Source of the DNA: Novosphingobium sp. CECT 9465
GTDB lineage: Bacteria; Pseudomonadota; Alphaproteobacteria; Sphingomonadales; Sphingomonadaceae
Direction: 5' to 3'
NCBI RefSeq assembly: GCF_920987055.1
Contig: NZ_CAKLBX010000003.1
Coordinates: 223,888-287,887 of the forward strand
Length of the DNA stretch: 64,000 bases
Part shown: piece by piece, positions 44,498 to 54,157 of the stretch
Numbering within the stretch: the first letter of the stretch is position 1
Layout of the letters: each line of letters starts with the position of its first letter
Translations under genes and position numbers: made by a program
Notes under the pieces: model-generated
Told to the model about the DNA's origin: nothing
Database searches by the model: none
Seen by the model: only the letters and a program-made list of their open reading frames with translations

Positions 44498-46953
44498 CAG
44501 TAGTTTACCGACAAGGTGGCGAACCACTGGCGCGGCGGGATTGGGTAGACATTGTAATTGTTGGTGTTCGCACTCGCCTGCACCGTCGATGCGCCCGTCG
44601 TGTCGAACAGGTTGGTGACGTTCAGGCTGATCTCCGCCTTTTGCAGGCCGACTATGCTGGCGGGCAGGCGATAGGCGATCCGGGCGCTGGCCTGGAACAC
44701 CGACTTGACCGATGCATCGTTGGTGAAGGTGGTGAAACGGCGGCCGACATAGTCGCCGATCATCTGGGCATCGAAATCGCCGAGCGTCAGCGTCGCAACC
44801 GTCTTGTTCATCCACTTCGGGCTGACAGGGATCAGCTTGCCGCCGGTGGGCACGACGCCGCCCACGGTCGCGATGCCGCCGATCCGCGTGCCAGTCGCCG
44901 CGCCAGTGATAGTGCTATAGTCGCTGTCGTAGATGGAGCGGTTGTAGGACACGGCGTTGTAGAGCGAGAAGACCTGCCCGAAGCGCAGCGTCAGCGCCGC
45001 GTCGATACCGTCCGTCTTCACGCCGCCGACGTTGAACACGGCGGGTGTGCCGCCGCTGATGCCACCGCCGCCGATGCCGCCGATCGCGCCGGGAGGCGTG
45101 ATGCCAAGCAGGCGGTCGCTGAAATCGACATGATAATAGTTCACCTGCGCTTCGATCCCGGTCAGGAACGAACTGTCGATGGTCCGGCGACTGCGTAGGC
45201 CGATTTCATAGACCCAGGAGGTTTCGGGGCGGCCATTGAACTTCAGATTGTCGAATGCCGCCTGGCTGCCGCTGCTCCACGGCGTGACGCCGCCGCCACC
45301 ATAAGGCTGGAAGTGGCGCAGGTTCTTCTGCACGTTGACATAGACCTGCTCGCTGTCGGTGAAGTCCCACTTCGCGCCGATCGCGGGCAGGAACCAGCGC
45401 TTGGTGTTGATCTCGCCTTCGGGCAGGGCGCTTGCCGAACCAGGCAGCGATCCGATGATCGGCTGGACCGGGAAGGTGCCGCTGGCAAATTGCAGGCTGG
45501 ACTTGAAGCCGCCCTGGACCAGCAGGCTGGGCGTGACCTGCCAGCTGTCCTGCACATGAAGTTGCAGAACATTGGTGCGCATCTCGCTGGCATATTGGGT
45601 GAACAGCGGATCATGCGGCGGCAGCGAATAGGGGTTGTAGTCCTGCGGCCGGGTCACATCGAGCGCATACCAGTTCCGATAGGCGGCCGAGCTGTTATAT
45701 TCGTACCACGCACCAAGCTGAATCTGATGGTTGCCCAGCGTCGCGTCGATCGAGGACAGGATGCCGCCGCGATCGATGCGATATTCGGTGGTACGGATCG
45801 CATAGCCCGAATTGCCGGTGGCCGTCTTCAGATTCTGGCCGGGGAAATAGAGCGAGAACAGGTTGGGCAGGCCCGCGACCGTGATCGGTCCGGCGACGAT
45901 GCCCGCGCCGTCATTATTATGATAATATACCTGGTTCGACCAGTCGACTTGGTCGGACAGATGGGCCTGATATTTGATGTAGCCCAGATAATCGGTCCGG
46001 ATCGCGGCGCTGTAATAGTTGCGATAATTCTGCGCTTCGGCGGCCGGTACATTGCCGCTGGCGTTCAGATAAGCGACCGCGCCGTCGAAATCGGGGTAGA
46101 AGAAGGGGCGGGTATAGGGCTGATAGGCCTGCGCCGCATTGGTAGGGTTCTTGAAGACGGTGGTCGCGTCCTCATTGGGTTCCTGCTTGTCGGAATAGCT
46201 GAAATAGGCGGTCAGCTTGCCATTGCTGTCGTCATGGACGAATTTGGCGTTGGCGGCCCATCCCTTCTGCTTGCCGCGGAAATCCCAAGCGCGCGCACGA
46301 TGGCGCAGAACCGAGACATAGCCGCTATTGCCGTTGCCGAACTCGCCGCTGTCCAGACGGACGAAAGTGCGCGCCGTGCCGTAGCTGCCGAAAGTGTGGT
46401 TCAGCTGTGCGCCCATCTGCGCGCGCGGATCGCTGGAGAAATTCTCGATACCGCCGCCCAGGTTGCTGGTCGATGCGATGCCCAGTTCCGCGGTACCGGT
46501 GGCGACGACGACGCTGCCGACATTTTCGGAGATGATAGCGCGCTGGGGTGAAAGGCCGTTGAAATTGCCGTAGCTCTGATCGCCCAGCGGTACGCCGTCC
46601 AGGGTGTGGCCCAACTGCTGAGCGCTGAAGCCATGGATGAAGAGCGAGGCGTTCTGCTCGTTGTTGCCCCACGGATCAGCGGTCACATACATGACGCCGG
46701 GAAGGGTTTGGATCGCCTTGAAAGGCGCAACGCCCGGCAGGATCTTCTGGATTTCGGTTGTGGTAATGGCGGTCGCAGAGCGCGTGGCCTTAACACCGGT
46801 CACGACGATGGACGTTGCCTCGCCATCGACCTGCGCCGCTTGGTCTGCTGCGGGCGTGGGCGTCTGCGAAAAAGCGGGCGCGCTTACTACCAGAGCGAGC
46901 AGGCCGGCACTGCCAAGCAGGCAGGCGCGCGAACGCGTGTGCAAAATATTCAT
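44497..46953 (-). CDS. TonB-dependent receptor coupled to the phosphodiesterase gene
   Basis: 818 residues. A signal peptide (LLGSAGLLALVVSAPAFSQ) is followed by a TonB-box-like TSIVVTGVKATR near 45, the plug (ILPGVAPFKAIQTLPGVMYV... SLFIHGFSAQQLGHTLDGVP) and a barrel ending in FATLSVNY. There is no STN domain. The ATG at 46953 follows GGGGATATTGGGTC; the frame is open to 47106 without homology. Translational coupling to the GDPD suggests a role in taking up phosphodiesters. No Pho-box-like repeat with an 11-bp period was found in the 470 bp upstream, which otherwise hold nothing that I can name. Confidence 0.9.
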   Translation of the reverse strand: MNILHTRSRACLLGSAGLLALVVSAPAFSQTPTPAADQAAQVDGEATSIVVTGVKATRSATAITTTEIQKILPGVAPFKAIQTLPGVMYVTADPWGNNEQNASLFIHGFSAQQLGHTLDGVPLGDQSYGNFNGLSPQRAIISENVGSVVVATGTAELGIASTSNLGGGIENFSSDPRAQMGAQLNHTFGSYGTARTFVRLDSGEFGNGNSGYVSVLRHRARAWDFRGKQKGWAANAKFVHDDSNGKLTAYFSYSDKQEPNEDATTVFKNPTNAAQAYQPYTRPFFYPDFDGAVAYLNASGNVPAAEAQNYRNYYSAAIRTDYLGYIKYQAHLSDQVDWSNQVYYHNNDGAGIVAGPITVAGLPNLFSLYFPGQNLKTATGNSGYAIRTTEYRIDRGGILSSIDATLGNHQIQLGAWYEYNSSAAYRNWYALDVTRPQDYNPYSLPPHDPLFTQYASEMRTNVLQLHVQDSWQVTPSLLVQGGFKSSLQFASGTFPVQPIIGSLPGSASALPEGEINTKRWFLPAIGAKWDFTDSEQVYVNVQKNLRHFQPYGGGGVTPWSSGSQAAFDNLKFNGRPETSWVYEIGLRSRRTIDSSFLTGIEAQVNYYHVDFSDRLLGITPPGAIGGIGGGGISGGTPAVFNVGGVKTDGIDAALTLRFGQVFSLYNAVSYNRSIYDSDYSTITGAATGTRIGGIATVGGVVPTGGKLIPVSPKWMNKTVATLTLGDFDAQMIGDYVGRRFTTFTNDASVKSVFQASARIAYRLPASIVGLQKAEISLNVTNLFDTTGASTVQASANTNNYNVYPIPPRQWFATLSVNY

Positions 46954-47426
46954 GACCCAATATCCCCAAAGCAGCGCGCAATTTCGCACTTGCAGCATCG
47001 CGTTAAATGAAAAAAGTTGCGATTTCCGGTCCGTTTCGGGTCGATTTGATGACATTTGGGCGGCGGACATGTTGCATTGTGTCCTGACGCTTATGATGGC
47101 GGTCAAGGTGCGGTGTAGGTCCGAATTTCGCGAGAGAGATCAGGCGTGGCTGTGTATTGGTCCGTCTGCGCTCAGTAAGTAGCCCAAGCTTTTCGGTAAG
47201 GGGAACGTTCGCAGGCGAGCATCGGGCATTGTGCAGCAAATGACGATATTGGGTCTGGCTCAGAGACTATTTTCGCCCGAGCCGATAGTTGTTGTGCCCG
47301 GTTGCTATGCCGTGAGTCAGTTTTACGGATAGAATCTCTCGTACAAAAAAGTCCGCGTCGTAATTTGTAACTCAATCATCATCAGATCCTGCAAGGCGGT
47401 CGTTCCATGTCAGCGACAAGCCGTTC

Positions 47427-47995
47427 ATGAAAGGAGCAAGAAAAGCGCCTTTGAGCGCCAGCGACCTCGCGGTCTTTTCCTCGTCGATGTGGATGTACCA
47501 AGGCAATCGAGACTCCTTGGTCCCGATACTGCTGCGCCGGGAACTGGTGCTCATCCTGTTGCTCTATGCGGGCGCTCGGCGCCGCCGACGCGGCAGAAGG
47601 GGCGGTGACGCTCTTCTTCATAGAGGAGGCACTGGGGATTCACGGGTGGACCGGGGCGCTGCTGCTGGCCCATCTGCTCATCCGCAGTTTCGCATGGGGT
47701 GCGGACTATATAGCTGCTGCGGGCGATGGTGTCGGATCTGGTGCGATCGGGCGGCAATAGCTTTGCTGCCACGCACTATGCGCCGTTCAATGTCGCGAAC
47801 AAGCTCGCCGCCGCGCTGGGCGTTTTCGGGGCGCTCACGGCGCTCGCCTTTATCGGCTTCCTGCCGGGTGCCGCGCATGGGCTAGGCGAAACCACCTTGC
47901 GGGCGATCTACGCGCTGCCCTCATGCCTGGCTGGCCTCATCGGCCTGCTGGCACTGCGCCGGATCGCTCCGACGCAGTGCCGTTCGGTCAGCTGA
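47427..47995 (+). pseudogene. Decayed MFS transporter (sugar:cation symporter-like) gene
   Basis: Pieces of one transporter appear in different frames: an N-terminal KAPLSASDLAVFSSS, an internal segment (GWTGALLLAHLLIRSFAWGADYI-like) and a C-terminal piece that reads AATHYAPFNVANKLAAALGVFGAL to the end. Frameshifts and an internal deletion separate them; an intact member would be about 430 residues. The last bases overlap the end of phoD on the other strand. It may have imported a product of the island enzymes. Confidence 0.6.
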
Positions 47996-49688
47996 TCTCC
48001 CAGCCGCTCAACCCATCTTCGGCGATCCGTGCGCTGGCATGGCGCGCGATGTCGAGCTTTCCGATCGCCTGGCGCGGCGTTAGGACGCGGACGAAGTCGG
48101 CCTCCACCCGGTCGCGTGTCAGCGATACCGTTACGAAACCAACGGCATTGGTGTCGCACCAGCGTATATCGCGATTGTCGTGGACAAAGGCGTCGCCGAC
48201 CGGCCCCGACGGCAGGAGCAGTTCCCCGATCGAAGGACCGGTCAGCGTGGAGGCGGAAAGCTCGAGACCAATCCGGCGGTCCCCGCGATGGGGTTCGTTG
48301 ATCCAGGCCATGTGACTGTCGCCCGACAGCACGAGCAGGTTCGCGCCGCTTTTCTCGAACTGGTCGTACAGCTTGTCCCGCTCGCCGGCATAGCCGTCCC
48401 AGGAATCGACATTGAGAAGCGGCAGGCCATAGCGCGTCAGGGCGTACATCGGCGCCAGCGCTACCTTGCCATCGGGAAACTTCGTCAGATCGGGATAGAC
48501 GTAGCTGGACAGGATGGTCGCGCTGCCGAACAGGAACCACGGGCGGCGAGCATCCTTATGGGCCTTCAGTTCGTCCGCCAGCCATGCGCATTGTTCCGCG
48601 CCGATCATTTCGCGCGCGGGATCGGCAAGTTTCTCGCGGAAGGCTGCGACATCGGGTTCGCGCGTGACGCCTTGCGGCAGGGCCTTGAGGTCGAGTGTCT
48701 TGAGTTCCGCCGGGTCGGATATCACCCGCTCCCCACTGCCGCGCCGGTCGACAACATGCCAGTCGAGATCCTTGGCCAGCGACAATTGCTGCTGGCGGGC
48801 CTTGAGCCGGGTTTCGGGCAGGGCCAGCGTCGCGAGATCGCCGAACGCGAAGCTGCGGGTGATGCCATAGGGATCGGAAGTGACAGGATCGCGGATCGGC
48901 ATCCATTCCAGATAGGCCTGAACCGCCGCAGCCTTGCGCTCCTCCCAGTCGCCGTTGGCCGCCGGATCGTGATGCTGGGCACCATGCATCCAGTCGTCGT
49001 TCGCGATTTCATGGTCGTCCCACATGCAAATCCACGACGCGCGGGCATGGGCGTCGCGCAGGGCCGGATCACGACGCCACTGTGCATAGCGTGCGCGATA
49101 GTCGGCGAGCGTGACCGTGTCGTGCGTTGGCTCGATCGCCCGAACATCCATGAGTGCGGGCATCGAGTTGGCGCCATATTCGTAAATATAGTCGCCCACG
49201 AAGAGGATGAGGTCCACCGCTTCCCGATCGGCAATGGCCCGGTAGGCGTGAAATTCGCCGAACATATACATGGCGCAGCAGGCGAGCACGATATCGAGAC
49301 GATCGATGCGTCCCGTTGGCAGGGTTTTTGCCCGCCCGATCGCCGATACCGTGTCCATGGCACGGAAGCGGTAGAAATATTCGCGGCCCGCCTTCAGGCC
49401 GGAGGCGATCACCTTGACCGTATGGTCCCGCGCCGCCGATGTGCTGAACGATCCGCGCGCAGCGATGCGCGTGAACAGTTCATCCTCGGCCATTTCCCAT
49501 GTGCCGCTGACCGGCCCATGGGCAGGATCGGTCACGCGGGTCCACAGCAGGACGCTGTCGGCATGCGGATCGCCGCTCGCCACGCCATGCGCGAAGACCA
49601 TGTTCGTTTTTGCCCCGGCGGGACCGGCGGCGAGCAAAAGCCCGCCCGCCGCCGATCCCGCAAGAACGCCGCGCCGCGTCAGCGCCAT
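47988..49688 (-). CDS. phoD: Tat-exported PhoD-like alkaline phosphatase (second copy)
   Basis: A TRRGVLAGSAAGG twin-arginine leader, an N-terminal PhoD domain and the metallophosphatase domain with LFVGDYIYEYG, CMWDDHEIANDDW and LSGDSHMAWI metal motifs. At 566 residues it is longer than the first copy (498) and not a recent duplicate. Its ATG at 49688 shares a base with the stop of the upstream TonB receptor (TGATG), the same arrangement as receptor plus GDPD. That receptor is now broken, so expression may be reduced unless an IS-borne promoter acts. Confidence 0.9.
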   Translation of the reverse strand: MALTRRGVLAGSAAGGLLLAAGPAGAKTNMVFAHGVASGDPHADSVLLWTRVTDPAHGPVSGTWEMAEDELFTRIAARGSFSTSAARDHTVKVIASGLKAGREYFYRFRAMDTVSAIGRAKTLPTGRIDRLDIVLACCAMYMFGEFHAYRAIADREAVDLILFVGDYIYEYGANSMPALMDVRAIEPTHDTVTLADYRARYAQWRRDPALRDAHARASWICMWDDHEIANDDWMHGAQHHDPAANGDWEERKAAAVQAYLEWMPIRDPVTSDPYGITRSFAFGDLATLALPETRLKARQQQLSLAKDLDWHVVDRRGSGERVISDPAELKTLDLKALPQGVTREPDVAAFREKLADPAREMIGAEQCAWLADELKAHKDARRPWFLFGSATILSSYVYPDLTKFPDGKVALAPMYALTRYGLPLLNVDSWDGYAGERDKLYDQFEKSGANLLVLSGDSHMAWINEPHRGDRRIGLELSASTLTGPSIGELLLPSGPVGDAFVHDNRDIRWCDTNAVGFVTVSLTRDRVEADFVRVLTPRQAIGKLDIARHASARIAEDGLSGWEIS

Positions 49689-50844
49689 CAGAAACGCGCC
49701 CCGAGCGAAACGCCCCAGGTGCGCGGCGTGCCGCTGAATGCCTGCGTCGCCGATCCGCCGGTCGTGTAATCGACATCGGCGATGTTGCGCACGAAGCCGG
49801 CCACGGTCCAGCGCTGGTCGATCTTGAGATCGATGCGCGCATTGACGAGCGCGAAGTCCCCGACCGGCGCCGTATTGTCGAGATCGCCATAATAGGCATC
49901 GACGTAGCGGGCATCGACCTGAGGCGTCAGCGTCATGCGATCGTTCAGCGCGAACTCGTAGCGGATCGAGCCGTTCAGCGTCATGTTCGGCGCGAACGGC
50001 AAGTCGTTGCCCAGGCGCGCCTTTTCGGCAGCGGTGATCGCCTCGATCGCGGTGACCTTCGTGTCGAGCAGCGCGACGCCGAAATTGATGGTCATCGGGC
50101 GCACCGGGCGGATCGTGAAGCTGGCCTCGCCGCCATAGCTGCGCGCCTTGCCCACATTGGTGCGTACGCTGGTGGTGGCGCCATCATAGGTGCGGAAGGA
50201 ACCGGCCTGAATGTTCGAGAAATCATAATAGAAGCCCGCAACTTCGAACTGCACAGGGCCGCGCGCAGGCATGAACTTCACCCCGCCTTCATAGGCCCAT
50301 ACGCTTTCCGACTTGAATGCATCGGCTTCGGGGGTCGACCAGATCGTGCTGCCGTCGAAACCGCCGGCACGGAAGCCGCGTCCGACCGAGCCATAGACCC
50401 GTGCATCCTCGCTCAGTTCATACGTGACCGTGGCGCGACCCGAAGGGCTCGTCTCACTGAGCTTGTTGTCGAATTCGGCGGGCAGGGCGAACACCAGCGA
50501 TCCGATCGACACGCCATAGGGGTTGAGATCATGCGTGTAGCCGCTGAAGCGGTTCTTTTCGTTGCTGATGCGCACGCCCAGATCGGCACGAAGGCGCGGC
50601 GCGACCTTGAAATCGACGTCTGCGAAGGCCGCGAGGCTTTCGCGCCGCTGCAGATAGTTCGCTTCGAACACGGTACGGAAGGTGTCGGCGCCGTCCAGCG
50701 TGCTGAACAGGCTGATCTTGTCCTTGAACCAGGCACCGCCGACCGTCCAGTTGATGTTGCCCTTGTCGCGATTCTGCAGCCGTGCCTCGATTGTCAACGG
50801 CGGAGCAAAAGTCGGCCATTCGGCGGCGTAAAACCAGGCCATCG
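49688..50844 (-). pseudogene. TonB-dependent receptor, C-terminal part, cut by an IS21 end
   Basis: About 380 residues of barrel remain (from FAPPLTIEARLQNRDKGNINW to TWGVSLGARF with the terminal Phe). The signal peptide, plug and first strands are gone, replaced at about 50845 by an IS21-type end. The reading frame remains open to 50842 because of the IS sequence. It was coupled to the phoD gene that follows. Confidence 0.85.
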
Positions 50845-50850
50845 TGTTAC

Positions 50851-50903
50851 ATGCCGGGGGGAGTGGCGTGAGGGCGTAGCCCGAGGGCCACTCCCCCCGG
50901 CAT
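50851..50903. repeat. 17-bp perfect inverted repeat at the IS21 end
   Basis: ATGCCGGGGGGAGTGGC (50851-50867) and GCCACTCCCCCCGGCAT (50887-50903) pair perfectly around a 19-base loop. It lies between the istB stop and the element's end and could act as terminator or as a terminal binding site. Confidence 0.7.
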
Positions 50904-50914
50904 TGGTGTAATTT

Positions 50915-51255
50915 TCAGGGTCTGGTTTTGGCCTTGCGGGCCCGGCTGTGCGCGAGGCGATAGCTTTCGCCGTTCATCTCGAGGATGCTGACGTGATGGG
51001 TCAGGCGATCGAGGAGCGCGCCTGTGAGACGCTCAGATCCGAAGGTTTCGGTCCATTCGTCGAAGGGCAGGTTGCTGGTGATGAAGGTGGAGCCGCGTTC
51101 GTAACGCTGGGAGATCAGCTCGAACAACAGTTCGGCGCCGGTCTTGGAGAGCGGCACAAAGCCCAGTTCGTCGATGATGAGCAGCTTGTATCCGGCCATC
51201 TGCTTCTGGAAGCGCAGAAGACGGCGCTCGTCGCGGGCCTCCATCATTTCGCTGC
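50915..51255 (-). pseudogene. istB: istB C-terminal fragment (IS21 helper ATPase)
   Basis: About 113 residues of IstB remain: Walker B LLIIDELGFVP, SQRYERGSTFITSNLPFDEW and the C-terminal GALLDRLTHHVSILEMNGESYR. Walker A is lost with the N-terminal half. It cannot be functional alone. Confidence 0.88.
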
Positions 51256-51887
51256 AGTCGGGGGATCAATTCTCATCGCTCGATGTCACCAGCGCCGCGC
51301 TGGAGCCGGAGAGGTTCGACAATTACGAGCTTGGCCTCAAATGGGATATCCGCCCGACGCTGAACCTGACCGCCGCCATCTACCAGCTTGACCGCACCAA
51401 CACCCGCGCGGCCGACCCCAATGACCCCGCACGGACGGTGCTCACGGGCGCGCAGCGCAGCAAAGGGCTCGAACTCGGCCTTAGCGGCGCGATCACACCC
51501 CAGTGGCAGATCAGCGCGGGCTATGCGCTGCAGGACGCGACAATTCGCAAAACGACGAGTGCCGCCCCGGCCGGGCGCGAGGTTCCGCTGGTTCCAAAAC
51601 AACAGGCTTCGCTCTGGACGCGTTACGACCTCACCCCACGCTTGGGGGCCGGCGCCGGTGTCTACCACCAGTCGAAAAGCTTCACGTCCATCAGCAACAC
51701 CGCCATCCTGCCCGCCTTCACCCGCGTCGATGCCGCCGCATTCTTCAAGCTCACCCCCCAGATCGAGGCGCAAATCAACGTCGAGAATCTGCTTAACAGC
51801 GATTATTTCTCGTCCGCCTACAACGACAACAACATCATGCCCGGCGCGCCGACGACGGTGCGCGCAACGGTTAGAATGAGATTATAA
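51256..51887 (+). pseudogene. TonB-dependent siderophore receptor, C-terminal part
   Basis: From about 51256 the frame encodes the last 210 residues of a catecholate-type siderophore receptor barrel (DQFSSLDVTSAALEPERFDNYELGLKWD, in two pieces, to TTVRATVRMRL, then stop). Everything before is istB DNA. It resembles the Fiu/FhuE group (LVPKQQASLWTRYDL). Confidence 0.85.
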
Positions 51888-51959
51888 CGGTGTTGGCCAA
51901 CTTGGTCGGGTGCGGATCAAGCCGCCCTCGCAAAAGTCGGTGAGACGCCGCTGGCCGGT

Positions 51960-52415
51960 TTAGAAACCAGTCTTCGCCGATGGATCACAGGACTGGCGCA
52001 TGAACTCCAGGGCATCACCGACGCGGCGCACCGCGTCGTTGTCCCCGACGAATATATCGAGACCCTCGTAGGGCTGCGCGCCCCCTTTGATCTCCACCGA
52101 CGCCTGGGGCGCGTTGGCCGAGTAAAGCGGTCGGATCGCAACCACCTGATCTAGTTTCACGCTGAGGGCGCTTTTGTCGGCGAGCGTGAGCGTAACGAGG
52201 CAACCACCTTTCACTCCTACGCTCGTGATCCTGCTGTTCCGCACGAAACCCGGCCAAGGCTTTGCGACGGCTGTGCCGCGGGTCAGCATGTCCTGGACGA
52301 ACTTCGACGCACCCGCGGCGGTTCGTGGTTTGGCGGGCACCACCTGCTGAGCCGCCACGGGCGCTGCGCTTCCGAGCGAAAGTGCGTAGATCAATAGGTC
52401 AGGACGATGGGGCAT
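51960..52415 (-). CDS. Secreted hypothetical protein (151 aa)
   Basis: An N-terminal signal peptide (LLIYALSLGSAAPVAAQ) precedes a small domain with one pair of Cys (GGCLVTLTL and QSCDPSA), possibly a disulfide. No family is recognised. The C-terminal half (YEGLDIFVGDNDAVRRVGDALEFM) looks structured. It follows a lipoprotein gene on the same strand with 19 bp between, probably co-transcribed. Confidence 0.65.
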   Translation of the reverse strand: MPHRPDLLIYALSLGSAAPVAAQQVVPAKPRTAAGASKFVQDMLTRGTAVAKPWPGFVRNSRITSVGVKGGCLVTLTLADKSALSVKLDQVVAIRPLYSANAPQASVEIKGGAQPYEGLDIFVGDNDAVRRVGDALEFMRQSCDPSAKTGF

Positions 52416-52434
52416 CAGTGAACTTTAGCCGACC

Positions 52435-52698
52435 TTAGTCCTGCGTGGCGATAGGCGGAGGCGGCGCGGGCGCCTGATGCCGGGCGGGAAACAACGGCAC
52501 GCCACCCCTATGATGGCCGTAGCCGTAATCACCTACGTCGAGCTGGAGAAGGCAATTCGCATAGCTCTCCGTTCCAGGCTGGAAGCCGTAGCTCGCACAC
52601 GCCGCCCGATGGCGAGCGGCCATTTCTCGCGGACTGACGCAGCCAGAAAGCACGAGCGACGTCGAGATGGCGAGAAGCTTGAAAGCGTCACGCACCAT
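52435..52698 (-). CDS. Small lipoprotein
   Basis: MVRDAFKLLAISTSLVLSGC is a lipoprotein signal with lipobox LSGC. About 65 residues follow, with RAACASYGFQPGTESYANCL, a pattern seen in many short alphaproteobacterial outer-membrane lipoproteins, and a Pro-rich end. The Met at 52698 is chosen because it starts the signal; an ATG at 52728 would add ten residues. The function is unknown. Confidence 0.72.
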   Translation of the reverse strand: MVRDAFKLLAISTSLVLSGCVSPREMAARHRAACASYGFQPGTESYANCLLQLDVGDYGYGHHRGGVPLFPARHQAPAPPPPIATQD

Positions 52699-52886
52699 TG
52701 TCCTGGTCCAAACAAGGGCGGAACCCAAGGGGAAGAGCGCCGCGCTGGACGCAGAATGAACCAGTCCTCGTCAAAAGCCAAATGCCATTGTGGCCGGGAC
52801 TCGCGATGGGAAAGCGGTCGACGACAACGCCACATTAACCTTCTTCCTTCACGGTGGAAGCCGGACCAACCCCGACGCGAGCGTGC

Positions 52887-53561
52887 ATGTCGCTTTTCCT
52901 CGATCAAACGTTTGCGAGCACCGGGTTAGCTGCGATCCTATTCGGGGCTGTTGGTCTCGGCTGCGTGGTGAGCTGGCCGCTCCTACCCTCGCGCCGGGGA
53001 GCGCTCATGGTGCAGGGCGCGGGCGCGGGCGCATTCGCGCTTCACTTCGCGCTGATCGGCGCGCCTACCGCTTCGGCCGCATGCCTTCTTTCCCTGATGC
53101 AGCTCACCGTCGCGCTGGTGGTTCGTGACCGGGTTGCCAAGCTCGCGCTCGACGGCGCGACGTTGCTCGCGCTGCTGTTGCTCACCGTGGCGACCTGGCA
53201 TGGAATCCTGTCCGGCCTTGCCGCTTGCGGCGGTGCATCTTCTTTCATTGCGCGGACCCAGCGATCAACGACGCGGATGAAGATCGTCTTTCTCGTGGCC
53301 GCGCCCTTCTGGCTGGCCCACAATCTTCTCATTGGCGCACCGTTCGCCTTGGCCGTTGATCTTGTATCGGTCGCGGGGAATCTGCTCGGGCTTTTTGCCT
53401 TTTGGAAGCGGGAACAGCGTCAAGCGGACGGGCCGCGCAGCCTCAGCTATCCGGCGCGGCTTTCCCCACGTCACGCTTTCCGCTCTGGTCACCTTTCCCT
53501 CGGCAAACTCGCGATCTCAAAGCGCGCGCGCGCGTTACAGGGAGTCCAGATCCTCACATGA
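52887..53561 (+). CDS. YgjV-family inner-membrane protein
   Basis: About 224 residues with five or six hydrophobic segments (from LAAILFGAVGLGCVVSWPLL through LLALLLLTVATWHGIL to VSVAGNLLGLFAFW). The spacing and the pattern MKIVFLVAAPFWLAHNLLIG match the YgjV/DUF1328-unrelated Imp-YgjV family, whose function is unknown. The ATG at 52887 is chosen because the first hydrophobic stretch follows; 52854 is possible. Its stop overlaps the GNAT start (ATGA). Confidence 0.75.
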   Translation: MSLFLDQTFASTGLAAILFGAVGLGCVVSWPLLPSRRGALMVQGAGAGAFALHFALIGAPTASAACLLSLMQLTVALVVRDRVAKLALDGATLLALLLLTVATWHGILSGLAACGGASSFIARTQRSTTRMKIVFLVAAPFWLAHNLLIGAPFALAVDLVSVAGNLLGLFAFWKREQRQADGPRSLSYPARLSPRHAFRSGHLSLGKLAISKRARALQGVQILT

Positions 53562-54157
53562 CACAGGTAATATACGCGCGCCCACTCCCGCCGGCGCGTT
53601 CGATAGCTCAAGTAGGCGGAAAGCAGAGCTGGAGCGAGCTACGGCCGGCGAACCTTGACGACGCTAAAGCTTTGGTACGCTTGAAGATCGCCCTCGCTCG
53701 CGAAGCGGAACATATGATCTTCGATGTCCGGGATCGAGGGGAACTCCTGCGCCGCACAACTGCCGAACTAAACGCCGCCGTAGCCGGCGAGCGAGGCATC
53801 TTCGTCCTGCAACGCATAGGCGACCTCGTCGGCTACATAGATGTACGGAGCGTGTGCATCGAAGGCGCTGCAGAATTTGCCTCTTTTAATCTGGCTATCC
53901 GGACACGGTGGCAGGGACGTGGGCTTGGAGCAAGCCTGGTGAAGTCCGCCGAGGAATGGGTACGTCGCCGTGGCTTGCTCTTCCTGATCTTCCACGTCGC
54001 TGTTCGCAACGACCGGGCGTTCGCATTTTATGAACGGCTTGGCTATACCGTGTGCGGAGATGTTGTGGCAGCCAATAAAGAATCAGGCGTTATTGGCGAT
54101 TACTACGCGATGGGCCGAATGCTCGATGCTGATGCTGAGGAGGATGCGTTAGCGTGA
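53558..54157 (+). CDS. GNAT-family N-acetyltransferase
   Basis: 199 residues with the GNAT acetyl-CoA motif A RTRWQGRGLGASLVKSAEEW (near 120-140) and motif B HVAVRNDRAFAFYERLGY. The ATG at 53558 overlaps the preceding stop by 4 bp, so it is coupled to the YgjV gene. The substrate is unknown. The frame upstream is open, but it is the YgjV coding DNA. Confidence 0.85.
   Translation: MTQVIYARPLPPARSIAQVGGKQSWSELRPANLDDAKALVRLKIALAREAEHMIFDVRDRGELLRRTTAELNAAVAGERGIFVLQRIGDLVGYIDVRSVCIEGAAEFASFNLAIRTRWQGRGLGASLVKSAEEWVRRRGLLFLIFHVAVRNDRAFAFYERLGYTVCGDVVAANKESGVIGDYYAMGRMLDADAEEDALA

Larger units (their letters stand above)
50845..51255 (-). mobile_element. IS21-family remnant (istB 3' half and end)
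   Basis: The end is taken as TGTTACATG at 50845, inside the TonB receptor. It includes a large hairpin (50851-50903) and the last part of istB. The other side is cut near 51255, where a siderophore-receptor remnant starts. Its end sequence is unlike that of the IS21 piece at 30682, so these are two different elements. Confidence 0.7.

Noticed and set aside
45313..46551. A 412-residue open frame on the plus strand
   Set aside because: Shadow of the TonB receptor at 44497-46953.
46954..47426. A Pho box upstream of the receptor at 44497-46953
   Set aside because: GACAT occurs twice, but 15 bp apart rather than 11; not a Pho box.
36993..50844. A phosphotriesterase (opd-like) island, suggested by the IS21 and Tn3 pieces and phosphatases
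   Set aside because: No amidohydrolase-type phosphotriesterase gene is present; only PhoD and GDPD enzymes are seen.
48180..50911. Long plus-strand frames (48180-49769 and 49610-50911)
   Set aside because: Antisense to phoD and the truncated TonB receptor, with no protein-like features.
30682..51255. The idea that the istA piece and the istB piece are halves of one IS21 element
   Set aside because: Their terminal sequences differ (TGAGAACGGCGG against TGTTACATGCC), so they come from different elements.
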